From assembly GCA_002401965.1 (NCBI GenBank), contig NVUR01000020.1, positions 1 through 64,000 of the forward strand: 64,000 nucleotides of DNA. The letters run 5' to 3'. Of the stretch, positions 9,401-17,468 are shown one piece after another. Within the stretch, counting starts at the first letter, position 1. Each line of letters opens with the position of its first letter. The notes under the pieces are model-generated. The model was given only the letters and a program-made list of their open reading frames with translations, made no database searches and was not told where the DNA came from. The position numbers and the translations under genes are program-made. Source of the stretch: Alphaproteobacteria bacterium (lineage in GTDB: Bacteria > Pseudomonadota > Alphaproteobacteria > Micavibrionales > Micavibrionaceae).

Positions 9401-10157
9401 GAAAATCCGCTTCCGCGATATTCAGGCACAGCCGCGTAAGATTATCTCTTCCCCCACGTGGAGCGGTATTGAATCCGAAGAGGTTTGTTATAATGCTGGT
9501 TACACCAACGTGCATGAGTTTATCCCTTGGAGAACCCTGACAGGGCGTCAACAGCTTTATCAGGATCACCCGTGGATGCTTGATTTTGGTGAGGGGCTGG
9601 TTTCCTATCGTCCGCCGATCAATACGCGCACGGTGCATTCTATGCTGGATAAGCATGGTAATGAAAGCCCCACAATCGTGCTGAACTGGATTACGCCGCA
9701 TCAAAAATGGGGTATCCACTCAACCTATTCGGACAACTTGCACATGCTGACATTGTCACGCGGTGGGCCGATTGTCTGGATGAGTGAAACCGACGCGAAA
9801 AAAGTGAGTATCAAGGATAATGACTGGGTCGAAATCTTTAATACGAACGGCGCGATTATGGCCAGAGTGGTTGTCTCGCAACGTGTGAATGACGGCATGA
9901 TGATGATGTATCACGCACAAGAGAAAATTGTGAACACACCGGGCAGTAAAATTACAAATGCGCGTGGCGGTATTCATAACTCGGTCACACGGACAACGTT
10001 GAAACCAACACACATGATCGGTGCGTACGCGCAGCAATCATACGGTTTTAACTATTACGGCACCGTTGGATCAAATCGTGATGAATTTGTAATTGTTCGA
10101 AAAGTTGAAGATCAGGATATTGATTGGATGGAAGGAAGTCTGGAGGCTGCTGAATGA
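6423..10157 (+). CDS. narG: Membrane-bound respiratory nitrate reductase, alpha subunit NarG
   Basis: A full-length 1244-residue molybdo-bis(MGD) catalytic subunit that reduces nitrate to nitrite on the cytoplasmic side, using electrons from quinol through NarI and NarH. The FS0 [4Fe-4S] ligands are visible as H50-x3-C54-x3-C58 with a further Cys in RGCARG. The Mo-ligand Asp is D220 in YDWYCDLP, the equivalent of the E. coli Asp222 region. No twin-arginine signal is present, consistent with cytoplasmic NarG. The start is supported by AGGAG 8 bases before the ATG. The stop overlaps the narH start (ATGA), indicating translational coupling. Confidence 0.98.
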   Translation: MSYFVDRMMYFKQNREKFSDGHGVTTEENRAWEEAYRNRWAHDKVVRSTHGVNCTGSCSWKIYVKNGLITWETQQTDYPRTRPDLPNHEPRGCARGASYSWYIYSANRLKYPLIRKRLLKMWRQMKEQYNGDPVKSWGAIQADPILRAEYQKVRGLGGFVRAEWDEVNEIIVAANIYTIKEYGPDRIMGFSPIPAMSMVSYAAGSRYLSLLGGVCLSFYDWYCDLPPASPMTWGEQTDVPESADWYNAGFIIMWGSNVPQTRTPDAHFMTEARYKGTQVVTVTPDYSEASKFGDIWLNPKQGTDAAMGMAMGHVILKEFHLEKTSEYFDEYCRTYTDMPFLVKLEERDGKFVPGRMVRASDFKKNMGEENNPEWKTICFDEKTSDLTVPTGSIGFRWGEEGKWNIIPTDSKSGEKIHPQKTLLGSEEDILSVGFPYFANKNQEHEHGYFASTDHDDILYRDLPVKYLDLDGDKTPVVTVFDLLCANYGIARDGLGNENVATSYDDDVPFTPKWQESVTGVAADKVIEVAREFAANADMTKGKSMIIIGAAMNHWYHMDMNYRACINMLTFCGCVGQSGGGWAHYVGQEKLRPQTGWLPLAFALDWTRPPRQMNSTSFFYAHTDQWRYETLGVEEILSPTADKEKWKGNLIDCNIRSERMGWLPSAPQLQENPLNLVKQAEAKGVDPVDYVVDRLKSGDLRMSCEDPDAPENWPRNMFVWRSNLLGSSGKGHEYFLKHFLGTSHGVQGKDLGAEGGENCSDVVWHDEAPIGKLDLVVTLDFRMSTTCVYSDIVLPTASWYEKNDLNTSDMHPFIHPLSKAIDPVWQSRSDWDIYKGFAKKFSELAPDYLGVEKEIVLTPIQHDTPGELAQNDVKEWRKGECDLIPGKTAPSMKVVERDYPATYDRFTTLGPLLGKLGNGGKGIGWNTDHEIEFLKQLNGERNGLAKIETDIDATEVVLTLAPETNGEVAVKAWEALGKFTGLDHTHLAKPKEDEKIRFRDIQAQPRKIISSPTWSGIESEEVCYNAGYTNVHEFIPWRTLTGRQQLYQDHPWMLDFGEGLVSYRPPINTRTVHSMLDKHGNESPTIVLNWITPHQKWGIHSTYSDNLHMLTLSRGGPIVWMSETDAKKVSIKDNDWVEIFNTNGAIMARVVVSQRVNDGMMMMYHAQEKIVNTPGSKITNARGGIHNSVTRTTLKPTHMIGAYAQQSYGFNYYGTVGSNRDEFVIVRKVEDQDIDWMEGSLEAAE

Positions 10158-11749
10158 AGATACGCGCACAAATAGGTATGGTGCTTAACCTTGATAAATG
10201 TATCGGGTGTCACACGTGTTCCGTTACCTGCAAAAACGTTTGGACATCGCGTCAAGGCGTTGAGTATGCGTGGTTTAACAACGTTGAAACCAAGCCTGGT
10301 GTTGGTTACCCGAAAGATTGGGAAAATCAGGATAAATGGAATGGCGGCTGGACACGTAAGAATAATGGCAAGATTGAGCCGAAGCAGGGTGGGCGTTGGC
10401 GCATCTTGGCGAAAATCTTCGGTAATCCGAATATGCCGGAAATCGATGATTATTACGAGCCGTTTACCTTTGACTATGATCACCTTCAAAAAGCGCCTGA
10501 ATCAAAGGCTCAACCAACGGCGCGTCCGCGTTCACTGATCAGTGGACAACGCATGGAGAAAATTCAATGGGGGCCGAACTGGGAGGAAATCTTAGGGACT
10601 GAATTTGAACATCGCCGTAAGGATTATAACTTCAAGGATATTGAAGAGGAAATGTACGGGCAATTTGAAAATACGTTCATGATGTATTTGCCGCGCTTGT
10701 GTGAGCATTGCCTTAATCCAACATGTGTGGCGTCTTGTCCGTCCGGCTCTATTTATAAAAGAGAAGAAGACGGCATTGTCTTGATAGATCAGGATAAATG
10801 TCGTGGTTGGCGGATGTGTGTGTCCGGCTGTCCTTACAAGAAAATCTATTATAACTGGGAATCCGGCAAGGCAGAGAAATGTACTTTCTGTTATCCGCGT
10901 ATCGAAAATGGTGACCCGACTGTTTGTTCTGAAACCTGCGTTGGTCGTATCCGTTATTTGGGTGTGATGCTCTATGATGCAGATGCAATTGAAGAGGCGG
11001 CAAGTGTTGAAGATGAGGGTGACCTTTATCAGGCGCAGTGTGATATTTTCTTAAATCCGCATGATCCCGAAGTGGTCGCGCAGGCCCGTAAAGATGGCAT
11101 TCCTGATAATATGATTGAGGGGGCGAAAAACTCTCCGATCTATAAGATGGCGATGGAATGGAAAGTGGCGTTCCCACTGCATCCTGAATATCGAACATTG
11201 CCGATGGTTTGGTATATTCCGCCATTGTCACCAATCCAAAATGCGGCCGAGCAGGGCAAAATTGCCAAGAAAGGCATTATGCCTGATCTGGATGATATGC
11301 GTATTCCAGTGAAGTATCTTGCCAATCTTTTGACGGCTGGCAGGGTTGATCCGATTAAGCTTGGCTTGGGACGGATGATGGCAATGCGTGCCTATATGCG
11401 CACCAAGTTGATTGAGGGTGAGCCTGATACATCTATTTTGGATGATGTTGGCCTAACCCCTGACATGGTTGATGACATGTATAAAATCTTGGCACTGGCC
11501 AATTATGAAGATCGCTACGTCATTCCAACGGGGCATCGTGAGGAAACGATTGATGCGTATGGCGAGAGTGGCGGCTGTGGCTTTAGCTTTGGTAACGGGT
11601 GTTCGACGCACTCAAACAGTGACATTGATTTATTTGAATCGCAAAAAACAACACGTGGTCAAAGCGCCTCAACCAAGGATAATCGTGTGAACACATTGTT
11701 TTCACAAGGAAAATCAGGTGGCTGTGGTAGTGGAAGTTGCGGGTGTTAG
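10154..11749 (+). CDS. narH: Nitrate reductase beta subunit NarH with extra Cys-rich tail
   Basis: This 531-residue Fe-S electron-transfer subunit carries four cluster motifs. The first is CIGCHTCSVTC near residue 16. A later one is CRGWRMCVSGC, where Trp replaces one Cys and gives the [3Fe-4S] cluster. The canonical NarH C-terminal segment GGCGFSFGNGC is present. Beyond it there is an extension of roughly 20-50 residues ending in SGGCGSGSCGC (C524, C529, C531), which I do not know from E. coli NarH (about 512 residues). The next small ORF has a similar Cys/Gly motif. The gene overlaps narG by four bases and has GGAGG just upstream of its start. Confidence 0.97.
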   Translation: MKIRAQIGMVLNLDKCIGCHTCSVTCKNVWTSRQGVEYAWFNNVETKPGVGYPKDWENQDKWNGGWTRKNNGKIEPKQGGRWRILAKIFGNPNMPEIDDYYEPFTFDYDHLQKAPESKAQPTARPRSLISGQRMEKIQWGPNWEEILGTEFEHRRKDYNFKDIEEEMYGQFENTFMMYLPRLCEHCLNPTCVASCPSGSIYKREEDGIVLIDQDKCRGWRMCVSGCPYKKIYYNWESGKAEKCTFCYPRIENGDPTVCSETCVGRIRYLGVMLYDADAIEEAASVEDEGDLYQAQCDIFLNPHDPEVVAQARKDGIPDNMIEGAKNSPIYKMAMEWKVAFPLHPEYRTLPMVWYIPPLSPIQNAAEQGKIAKKGIMPDLDDMRIPVKYLANLLTAGRVDPIKLGLGRMMAMRAYMRTKLIEGEPDTSILDDVGLTPDMVDDMYKILALANYEDRYVIPTGHREETIDAYGESGGCGFSFGNGCSTHSNSDIDLFESQKTTRGQSASTKDNRVNTLFSQGKSGGCGSGSCGC

Positions 11750-11760
11750 GAGGCTAAATA

Positions 11761-11925
11761 ATGAGCATTTTGGATACTATAAATCCTTTTAATAAGGATG
11801 ACACTGATCGTAGTGACGCTGGTAAGAAGAAGGGTGGGAAGGACGTTAAAGATCGTCCCGCTAACCCTCATGAGACGGGTGATTGCTGCGGTGGATGTGG
11901 TGGCTTGCAGGAGAATGATGAATGA
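11761..11925 (+). CDS. 54-residue Cys/Gly-rich mini-protein between narH and narJ
   Basis: A short ORF starts MSILDTINPF and ends with a motif GDCCGGCGG (residues 40-48). Three lines support translation. A perfect AGGAGG (11748-11753) overlaps the narH stop and sits seven bases before the ATG. The ORF fills the whole narH-narJ gap. Its TGA stop overlaps the narJ ATG (ATGA), exactly as narG/narH do. The middle is Lys/Asp-rich and probably disordered. The Cys motif echoes the Cys tail at the end of NarH. I recognise no family. A role in NarH cluster or Mo-cofactor assembly with NarJ is only an inference from position. Confidence 0.72.
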   Translation: MSILDTINPFNKDDTDRSDAGKKKGGKDVKDRPANPHETGDCCGGCGGLQENDE

Positions 11926-12629
11926 AAACATTAAAAGTATTAGGCTTTTTACTGACATATCCTTCGGCACAAACTGTTGAAGTGCTTGGTGAATGCCGTG
12001 AAATTCTGGCAGCAGAAAAATGGCTGGATGGTGAAACACTGGTGGCACTGGATGGGCTGATGGCGTGGATGGAAAAAACAGACCTTCTTGATCTTCAGGA
12101 AAATTACGTTGCTTTGTTTGACCGTACACCGTCCTTAAGCTTGCATTTGTTTGAGCATATTCACGGAGATTCAAAAGACCGTGGTCAGGCCATGGTTGAT
12201 TTGTCGGATGTTTATGAAGATGCGGGGCTGATCATTGATGCCAAGGAATTGCCGGATTACTTGCCGTTATTCCTTGAATATCTCTCGGTCATTCCTTTGG
12301 ATGATGCGCGTGAAAACCTTGCCGAAGTCATCAATATCACAGGAATTTTAAGCAAACGCCTTAAAAACCGAGAGTCTCTCTATGCTTGTGTGTTAGATGC
12401 TCTGGCTGTTGCGGCGGCGTGTCAGCCTGATATTGACGCTGTCGAGGAAGCCTTGAAGAAATCATCCGGCGCAGCGTTCACTTTCGAGGAAATGGATGAA
12501 GAGTGGGAAGAGCATAATGCTTTTGCCAACACGCAACAAACAACAGGTCAGGATATGGACGGTGGTTGCCCTATCGCACAGCAAATGCTTGACCGTATGA
12601 ATTTACCAACCGGAAAAGAGGAGGTATAG
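11922..12629 (+). CDS. narJ: Nitrate reductase assembly chaperone NarJ
   Basis: A 235-residue TorD/NarJ-family chaperone, which keeps apo-NarGH competent for Mo-cofactor insertion and membrane attachment. The helical core includes the family signature YVALFDRTPSLSLHLFEHIHGDSKDRGQAMVDL (written here in parts: YVALFDRTPS, then LHLFEHIHGDSKDRG, around residues 63-90). The C-terminal part is acidic. The start codon overlaps the stop of the preceding mini-ORF, so translation is probably coupled. narI follows four bases after the stop. Confidence 0.95.
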   Translation: MKTLKVLGFLLTYPSAQTVEVLGECREILAAEKWLDGETLVALDGLMAWMEKTDLLDLQENYVALFDRTPSLSLHLFEHIHGDSKDRGQAMVDLSDVYEDAGLIIDAKELPDYLPLFLEYLSVIPLDDARENLAEVINITGILSKRLKNRESLYACVLDALAVAAACQPDIDAVEEALKKSSGAAFTFEEMDEEWEEHNAFANTQQTTGQDMDGGCPIAQQMLDRMNLPTGKEEV

Positions 12630-12633
12630 AGCC

Positions 12634-13308
12634 ATGCATTTTTTCCTTTTTCAAATTTTCCCTTATATTGCGGGAATAACCTTAGTTCTAGGCAGTATTC
12701 TGCGCTTTGATCGTGATCCATATTCATGGCGCAGTAAATCCAGCCAGCTTTTACGCAAGAAGCAGCTTATTGTCGGCAGTGTGCTTTTCCATCTAGGCAT
12801 CTTGGTGATCTTGGGCGGTCATGCTGTCGGGTTGTTAACGCCGATTGCGGTTTTTGATGCGATGGGCATTTCTCATGGCGCGAAGCAGATATTGGCGATG
12901 ACGGCGGGCGGTATTGCAGGCGTGTTTTGTCTTATTGGTTTACTTATCCTGATACACCGCCGATTGTTTGACCCGCGTATTCGCGCAACAACCTCGTTTG
13001 CGGATATCTCTGTGCTTTTCCTTCTGTTGGCACAGTTATGCCTCGGGCTGTATACGATTACGGAATCCATGAACCATCTTGATGGTCATGAAATGACGAA
13101 GTTCATGAATTGGGCGCAGCATATCGTGACGTTTCGCGGTGGTGCGGATGCGTATCTTAGCGATGTCGCGCTGGTCTTTAAAATGCACATAACGCTTGGC
13201 TTATTCATTGTATTCATTTGGCCGTTCACACGTTTGGTACATGTCTTCAGTGCACCAATCGGGTTTGTGATGCGGCCATATCAAGTTGTACGTAAACGGG
13301 CGAGGTAG
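12634..13308 (+). CDS. narI: Nitrate reductase gamma subunit NarI (cytochrome b)
   Basis: The 224-residue membrane subunit has about five transmembrane helices and oxidises quinol, passing electrons through two b hemes to NarH. Heme-ligand histidines typical of the family are visible in the second helix (HLGILVILGGHAVG) and in the late helices (KMHITLGLF and TRLVHVFSAP). Length is normal for NarI. AGGAGG at the end of narJ lies about nine bases before the ATG, and the PPIase gene starts five bases after the stop, so it is part of the nar operon. Confidence 0.96.
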   Translation: MHFFLFQIFPYIAGITLVLGSILRFDRDPYSWRSKSSQLLRKKQLIVGSVLFHLGILVILGGHAVGLLTPIAVFDAMGISHGAKQILAMTAGGIAGVFCLIGLLILIHRRLFDPRIRATTSFADISVLFLLLAQLCLGLYTITESMNHLDGHEMTKFMNWAQHIVTFRGGADAYLSDVALVFKMHITLGLFIVFIWPFTRLVHVFSAPIGFVMRPYQVVRKRAR

Positions 13309-13313
13309 AGAAA

Positions 13314-14096
13314 ATGGAACTGGCACCAGGTATTGTTGTGAATGGCGTTAAAATTACGCCGGACGTTATTAACGCAGAAGTTCAATATTATCCGGCAGAA
13401 ACGTATTTCGATGCCAAATACCAAACCATGCAGGCTTTGGTGATTAAGGAGCTGTTATTGCAAGAAGCGGCGCATCAGGGCGATGATGTTTCTGCGGCGG
13501 TTGATAATCCCGATATCGTGATTGATGCGTTGTTAGAGCGGGAGCTTGATATCCCTTCAACGGATGACGCGACGTGCAAGCGTTACTACCAGCAAAATCT
13601 TAAGCGCTTTATGACGTCGCCGTTGTATCAGGTGTCGCATATCTTGTATTTGGCACCGCCTGAAGATGAAAAAGCTTATGCGCAGGCAAAGATAAAGGCC
13701 GAGGATGCGCTTGCCCGTATTCAGCAAAAGCCTGATTTATTTAAGCTGATAGCCAAAAAGGAATCTGCGTGTTCGTCCTCGGGCGAGGGTGGTAATCTTG
13801 GGCAGATCAGCAAAGGGCAAACGCTGCCTGCTTTTGAGGCTGCGCTTATGGCGATGAAGGCGGGCGATATGTCTGCAGAGCCTTTGGCCAGCGAAGTTGG
13901 TTATCACATCATCAAGGTTCATGAATTTGCAGAGGGCAAGCAGTTGCCTTATGACGCGGTTGCGGAATGGATTGCAGATTTTCTGGAACAACAAAGCTGG
14001 AAAATTGCTTTGAATCAGTATATTCAGGTATTAGCAGGCAAAGCGGATATCAGTGGGTTTGACTTGAAGGCGTCACGTTCTCCGCTTGTTCAATAG
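13314..14096 (+). CDS. Parvulin-type peptidyl-prolyl isomerase of the nar operon
   Basis: A 260-residue protein with a C-terminal PpiC/parvulin domain (about 105-205: YQVSHILYL, then SSGEGGNLGQISKGQ, then EVGYHIIKVHE) and an N-terminal helical NifM/SurA-like region. It has no signal peptide, so it should act in the cytoplasm. A PPIase is known immediately downstream of narI in Pseudomonas aeruginosa, so the gene order is established even if its exact client is not. Assisting folding of NarGHI is the natural inference. Confidence 0.9.
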   Translation: MELAPGIVVNGVKITPDVINAEVQYYPAETYFDAKYQTMQALVIKELLLQEAAHQGDDVSAAVDNPDIVIDALLERELDIPSTDDATCKRYYQQNLKRFMTSPLYQVSHILYLAPPEDEKAYAQAKIKAEDALARIQQKPDLFKLIAKKESACSSSGEGGNLGQISKGQTLPAFEAALMAMKAGDMSAEPLASEVGYHIIKVHEFAEGKQLPYDAVAEWIADFLEQQSWKIALNQYIQVLAGKADISGFDLKASRSPLVQ

Positions 14097-14111
14097 AGCA
14101 AATGAAAGACT

Positions 14112-15284
14112 ATGCAACAGCAGTCCAATATTTTAGAGCATCCCGTATTAGGGCGGGGATTTCGCCCGTTCTTTCTGCTCGGGGCGATTTATAGCGCGCT
14201 TATGTTGCTGCTATGGGGCGGCTATTATGCGGGGCATGTGATACCGCCAATGTTTGTTTTAGACCCCGTGTCATGGCATGCGCATGAAATGGTCTATGGC
14301 TATACGATTTCCATTATTGCAGGGTTTTTATTGACCGCTGTTGCCAATTGGACGGGCGGTGCACCTGCAAGGCAGCTTCATTTGTTGGGGCTGTGTTTGC
14401 TATGGATTTCTGGACGTATCGTAATGAATGTTGATTTTGGTTTGCCGTTATGGTGCGTTCAATTGATTACCGTGTCTTTTATCCCTGTTTTGGCGATAAG
14501 CCTTTCTATCCCTTTGTTTAAGAGTAAGAACAAGCGCAACTTTGTGTTTTTGGCATTGCTGACGTGCCTGTGTGTTTCACAGGTGGCATTTTTGATATAT
14601 GAAATCCACGCTGCGATTTACGTTGCCCTGATGATTATCATGATTATGATTTCACTGATTGGCGGGCGGATTATTCCTGCGTTTACCGTTGCTGCCCTAA
14701 GGCGGAGCGGGCAAGAGGCATTTCAAACACCGCAGATGAAAATGGATATTGCCGCTTTACTGTCTTTGGTGGCAACAACGCTTTGCCTTGTTATGGCGGC
14801 GGATACACTGTTCCTTACCTGTGCCGCGATGATATCGGCCATTATTCATGCCCTAAGAATGCGCCATTATCATAGTTTGAAGGTGCTGGGCGATCCCATG
14901 GTCTGGATTTTACATGTCGGGTTTTTGTGGCTTGTCATTGGTCTTGTCCTCTTGGGGTTTTCCGGCATTGGTCTTGTTCCATTATCTATCGCGCTGCATG
15001 CGTTGACGGCGGGGGCGATTGGCTCTATGACACTTGGCATGATGGTGCGCGTTGCGTTGGGGTATACGGGGCGTGACTTGATTGCGAATAAGCCAACGGT
15101 TTTCTGTTTTTACCTTATGCAGGTTTTGGCGATTATGCGCGTCTTTGGCGCGATGATTATGCCTGAGTATACGACATTTTGGATAACAGGATCCGCGGCG
15201 TTATGGAGCGTGTGCTTTGTTGTGTACGTTATCAGTTATGCGCCGATGTTAATCAGCACCCGCCCTGATGGAAGAGCCGCTTAG
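14112..15284 (+). CDS. nnrS: NnrS family membrane protein
   Basis: A 390-residue polytopic protein with about 12 predicted hydrophobic segments and the NnrS opening signature GRGFRPFFLLG and WHAHEMVYGY. NnrS is a heme- and copper-containing membrane protein linked to relief of nitrosative stress, and is often controlled by NO-responsive Crp/Fnr regulators. Being the last gene of the nar cluster, it fits protection against NO formed by nitrate respiration. No nir, nor or nos genes are visible in the window. Confidence 0.93.
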   Translation: MQQQSNILEHPVLGRGFRPFFLLGAIYSALMLLLWGGYYAGHVIPPMFVLDPVSWHAHEMVYGYTISIIAGFLLTAVANWTGGAPARQLHLLGLCLLWISGRIVMNVDFGLPLWCVQLITVSFIPVLAISLSIPLFKSKNKRNFVFLALLTCLCVSQVAFLIYEIHAAIYVALMIIMIMISLIGGRIIPAFTVAALRRSGQEAFQTPQMKMDIAALLSLVATTLCLVMAADTLFLTCAAMISAIIHALRMRHYHSLKVLGDPMVWILHVGFLWLVIGLVLLGFSGIGLVPLSIALHALTAGAIGSMTLGMMVRVALGYTGRDLIANKPTVFCFYLMQVLAIMRVFGAMIMPEYTTFWITGSAALWSVCFVVYVISYAPMLISTRPDGRAA

Positions 15285-15414
15285 CCTTATTTTTGCCTCT
15301 TCTTAATAGTTTGTTTGTAGAATTTTTTAGCCGAACTTTTTTATTTTGTTATTTATCAATAGGTTATGAGGTTCTGGTTTTTTTGGGAATGGTGACATGT
15401 ACGATGTAGATAAT

Positions 15415-15434
15415 AGGATAAAAATCCTGTTTTA
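15415..15434 (+). terminator. Weak hairpin after nnrS
   Basis: AGGAT (15415-15419) pairs with ATCCT (15424-15428) across AAAA, followed by a short T-rich tract (GTTTT). The stem is only five pairs, so this is a weak terminator candidate. The remainder of the 160-base gap between convergent nnrS and the second Crp/Fnr gene is A/T-rich with no other signal. Confidence 0.3.
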
Positions 15435-15444
15435 GCAAGGGATT

Positions 15445-16152
15445 TTACGAGCAAGGTATTTCGTCATAATCCACGTCACAAAAATCTGCGAGGGCTTCGG
15501 GGGATTTTATCGTGATGGCGCGTTTATCTGCGGTGACACCATATGGCTCTAACTTTGCCAACGCGCGGGAGAAGGTCTCTGGCTTTATGCTGAGGCGTGT
15601 TGATATGATGGCTTTGTCATAGGGCAGGTCAACGACCATAACGCCATCGGGGCTTTCCGTTTGTTTCTTGCAAAATCTCAACAGGAATGCGCCGACGCGC
15701 TGGGGCGCGGTTCTGGATGTGACTTGCTCTAATTGTTGGACAAGATAATGTTGATGCGCGGAAATGGATCCCAGAAGACGCAAGGCAAAACGGCTGTCTT
15801 CTTCAATTTTCTTGATAAAGAAACTACGCGGTATTTCAATAACTTCTGCATCTTCGATGGATTGTGCATAGACGGGGTATTTTTTTTTATCGCTGAAAAC
15901 GGCGGCTTCGGCGAAAGATTCTCCGTGACCGAAAACATGAATGATAACTTCTTCACCTTCACGGGAAATACGCGACAGTTTTATCCAACCACTTAGGATG
16001 ATATAGAAATTCTCTGCGTTATTGCCAGCAGCAAAAAGTTCTTGCCCCTTATAGAGTTTTTTCTTACGGCAATGCTTTGCTATATCCTTTAGGGTTTCTT
16101 CGTTAATGGTCAGAAACAGGGGGGATTTTTTAATAGTTTGCAGTAATTCCAC
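15445..16152 (-). CDS. Second Crp/Fnr-family transcription regulator
   Basis: A 235-residue Crp/Fnr protein with a cNMP-fold sensor domain (about 10-130), a dimer helix and a wHTH. The recognition helix KPETFSRAL (E192, R196) carries the FNR-type E-x2-S-R motif, so it should bind the same TTGAT-N4-ATCAA boxes as the regulator at 2485-3246. It lacks N-terminal Fe-S cysteines; its tail FCDVDYDEIPCS keeps only two of the cysteines found in its paralogue. It follows two envelope genes on the minus strand with an eight-base gap but faces nnrS, which suggests a DNR/NnrR-like, NO-responsive role. The ligand cannot be read from the sequence. Confidence 0.88.
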   Translation of the reverse strand: MELLQTIKKSPLFLTINEETLKDIAKHCRKKKLYKGQELFAAGNNAENFYIILSGWIKLSRISREGEEVIIHVFGHGESFAEAAVFSDKKKYPVYAQSIEDAEVIEIPRSFFIKKIEEDSRFALRLLGSISAHQHYLVQQLEQVTSRTAPQRVGAFLLRFCKKQTESPDGVMVVDLPYDKAIISTRLSIKPETFSRALAKLEPYGVTADKRAITIKSPEALADFCDVDYDEIPCS

Positions 16153-16160
16153 GATATAGT

Positions 16161-17462
16161 CTAACTTGCGTTTGTGTTTGGCTGTTGATCTTTGTGGTTA
16201 TATGCCAAAGCCAGCCCCAATGCAAACCAAAGCGCACGGGTATAGATAAGTTCATGCAACATGGACATCGCGGCAAACATAATCAAAAAGGTAAGCATGG
16301 AGCGGTGATATGGATTATTATTTTTTACAAATCCTGTTTGATATAAAGACCATAAGCAGGTCATAAAAAATGCAGCAAATACAGCGACGCCAAGGGCGCC
16401 GGTTTCCACCAATAACCAAAGTCCGGAAAAATCGATTATCTCTATGAATTTGCCTCTTTTTTCGATTTGGAAGGGTCTGTATGATCCCAATCCCGCACCA
16501 ATCATCGGGTCATATAGGTGGTAAAGCTCCAGCCCGTCTTCAACCGCGATATAGCGTTTTTCATCACCCATATAGAGTTCATCTCGTTCGTTTTGTAAGG
16601 CGAACAAATATCTCATTTGCTTCCCTTGCAAGACTTCAGATGTTGCAGAGGTTGTTGCATAAAATGACGCATACGTGATGACGACGCCCAATATTAGAAA
16701 AGGAATAATCGATTTCAATCGTTTTATTGGGTTTTTTAGGAGCAGAATAACAGCCAGTGCAATGGCGATGATCCAGCCAGTGCGTGATGCGTTAAATACA
16801 AAGAATATAGGCAGGCAGCACCAGAATATTGACTGTACCCATGCTGGAATCATTGTTTTATTGTCTGCATAACTCCAGATTATAAAGATAAAGGCGATTA
16901 TAAAAGTCACCATATAGGCGTTTCTGTTCGCCATTAGTCCATCCCACGGATAATCAGAAATCCAAAGGGAAAACGGTACAAGGGGTTGCAAAAAGAACGC
17001 CAAAAGGCTCAGCGCAATGGTGAACAGAAAGAATTTGGTAAATACACCCATGAATAACGTTGTGATATGCCGCATATCTTTTGCATTTGTGGCGATCCAG
17101 CCGCCGAGGGCTAAATAAGATAATAGGATGAGAAAGCCGATATATTTATTTATAAATGCCCAAGATGCGACTGTGCCATTAACGATATAGCCATTCAATA
17201 AAGCACTGCTCATGATAAGGAGAAGTGCAAATAGCCAAACCAGCATATGGCGCACTGACCAGCGAGGCCATATGCTGGTTTTTGATATGAACATGGAAAA
17301 CAGAACATAGAGCCCAGCAAAGGGCAGGAATAAATCGGCGATACCTATGCGTAGTCCTAAATACCCTTCCTGCGCGAAGAATGTCGCTTGGATTTGTAAT
17401 AAAACAGCCATGACGATAACGATATAATGCATTATGTTTAGTTTATGTGGCTGTGCGGGCAT
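16161..17462 (-). CDS. O-antigen ligase / Wzy-like polymerase family membrane protein
   Basis: A 433-residue polytopic membrane protein with about 11-12 hydrophobic segments. The Wzy_C-type region is visible as NASRTGWIIAIAL near 230 and a large periplasmic loop with a conserved Gly/Arg motif GAGLGSYRPF near 325. Such proteins polymerise or ligate undecaprenyl-linked glycans on the periplasmic face. It lies six bases from the flippase-like gene upstream and eight from the Crp/Fnr gene downstream. A second member of the family is at 41282-42796; which one polymerises and which ligates cannot be told. Confidence 0.83.
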   Translation of the reverse strand: MPAQPHKLNIMHYIVIVMAVLLQIQATFFAQEGYLGLRIGIADLFLPFAGLYVLFSMFISKTSIWPRWSVRHMLVWLFALLLIMSSALLNGYIVNGTVASWAFINKYIGFLILLSYLALGGWIATNAKDMRHITTLFMGVFTKFFLFTIALSLLAFFLQPLVPFSLWISDYPWDGLMANRNAYMVTFIIAFIFIIWSYADNKTMIPAWVQSIFWCCLPIFFVFNASRTGWIIAIALAVILLLKNPIKRLKSIIPFLILGVVITYASFYATTSATSEVLQGKQMRYLFALQNERDELYMGDEKRYIAVEDGLELYHLYDPMIGAGLGSYRPFQIEKRGKFIEIIDFSGLWLLVETGALGVAVFAAFFMTCLWSLYQTGFVKNNNPYHRSMLTFLIMFAAMSMLHELIYTRALWFALGLALAYNHKDQQPNTNAS

Positions 17463-17468
17463 TGTTTT

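Noticed and set aside
8904..9719. 271-codon open frame on the minus strand inside narG
   Set aside because: It is entirely antisense to a strongly conserved gene, its product is His/Arg/Ile-rich with no family features, and no ribosome site is visible. It is a by-product of narG codon usage.
11115..11312. Short extra frames inside narH
   Set aside because: They overlap conserved Fe-S subunit sequence; only the mini-ORF after the narH stop has its own ribosome site and coupling.
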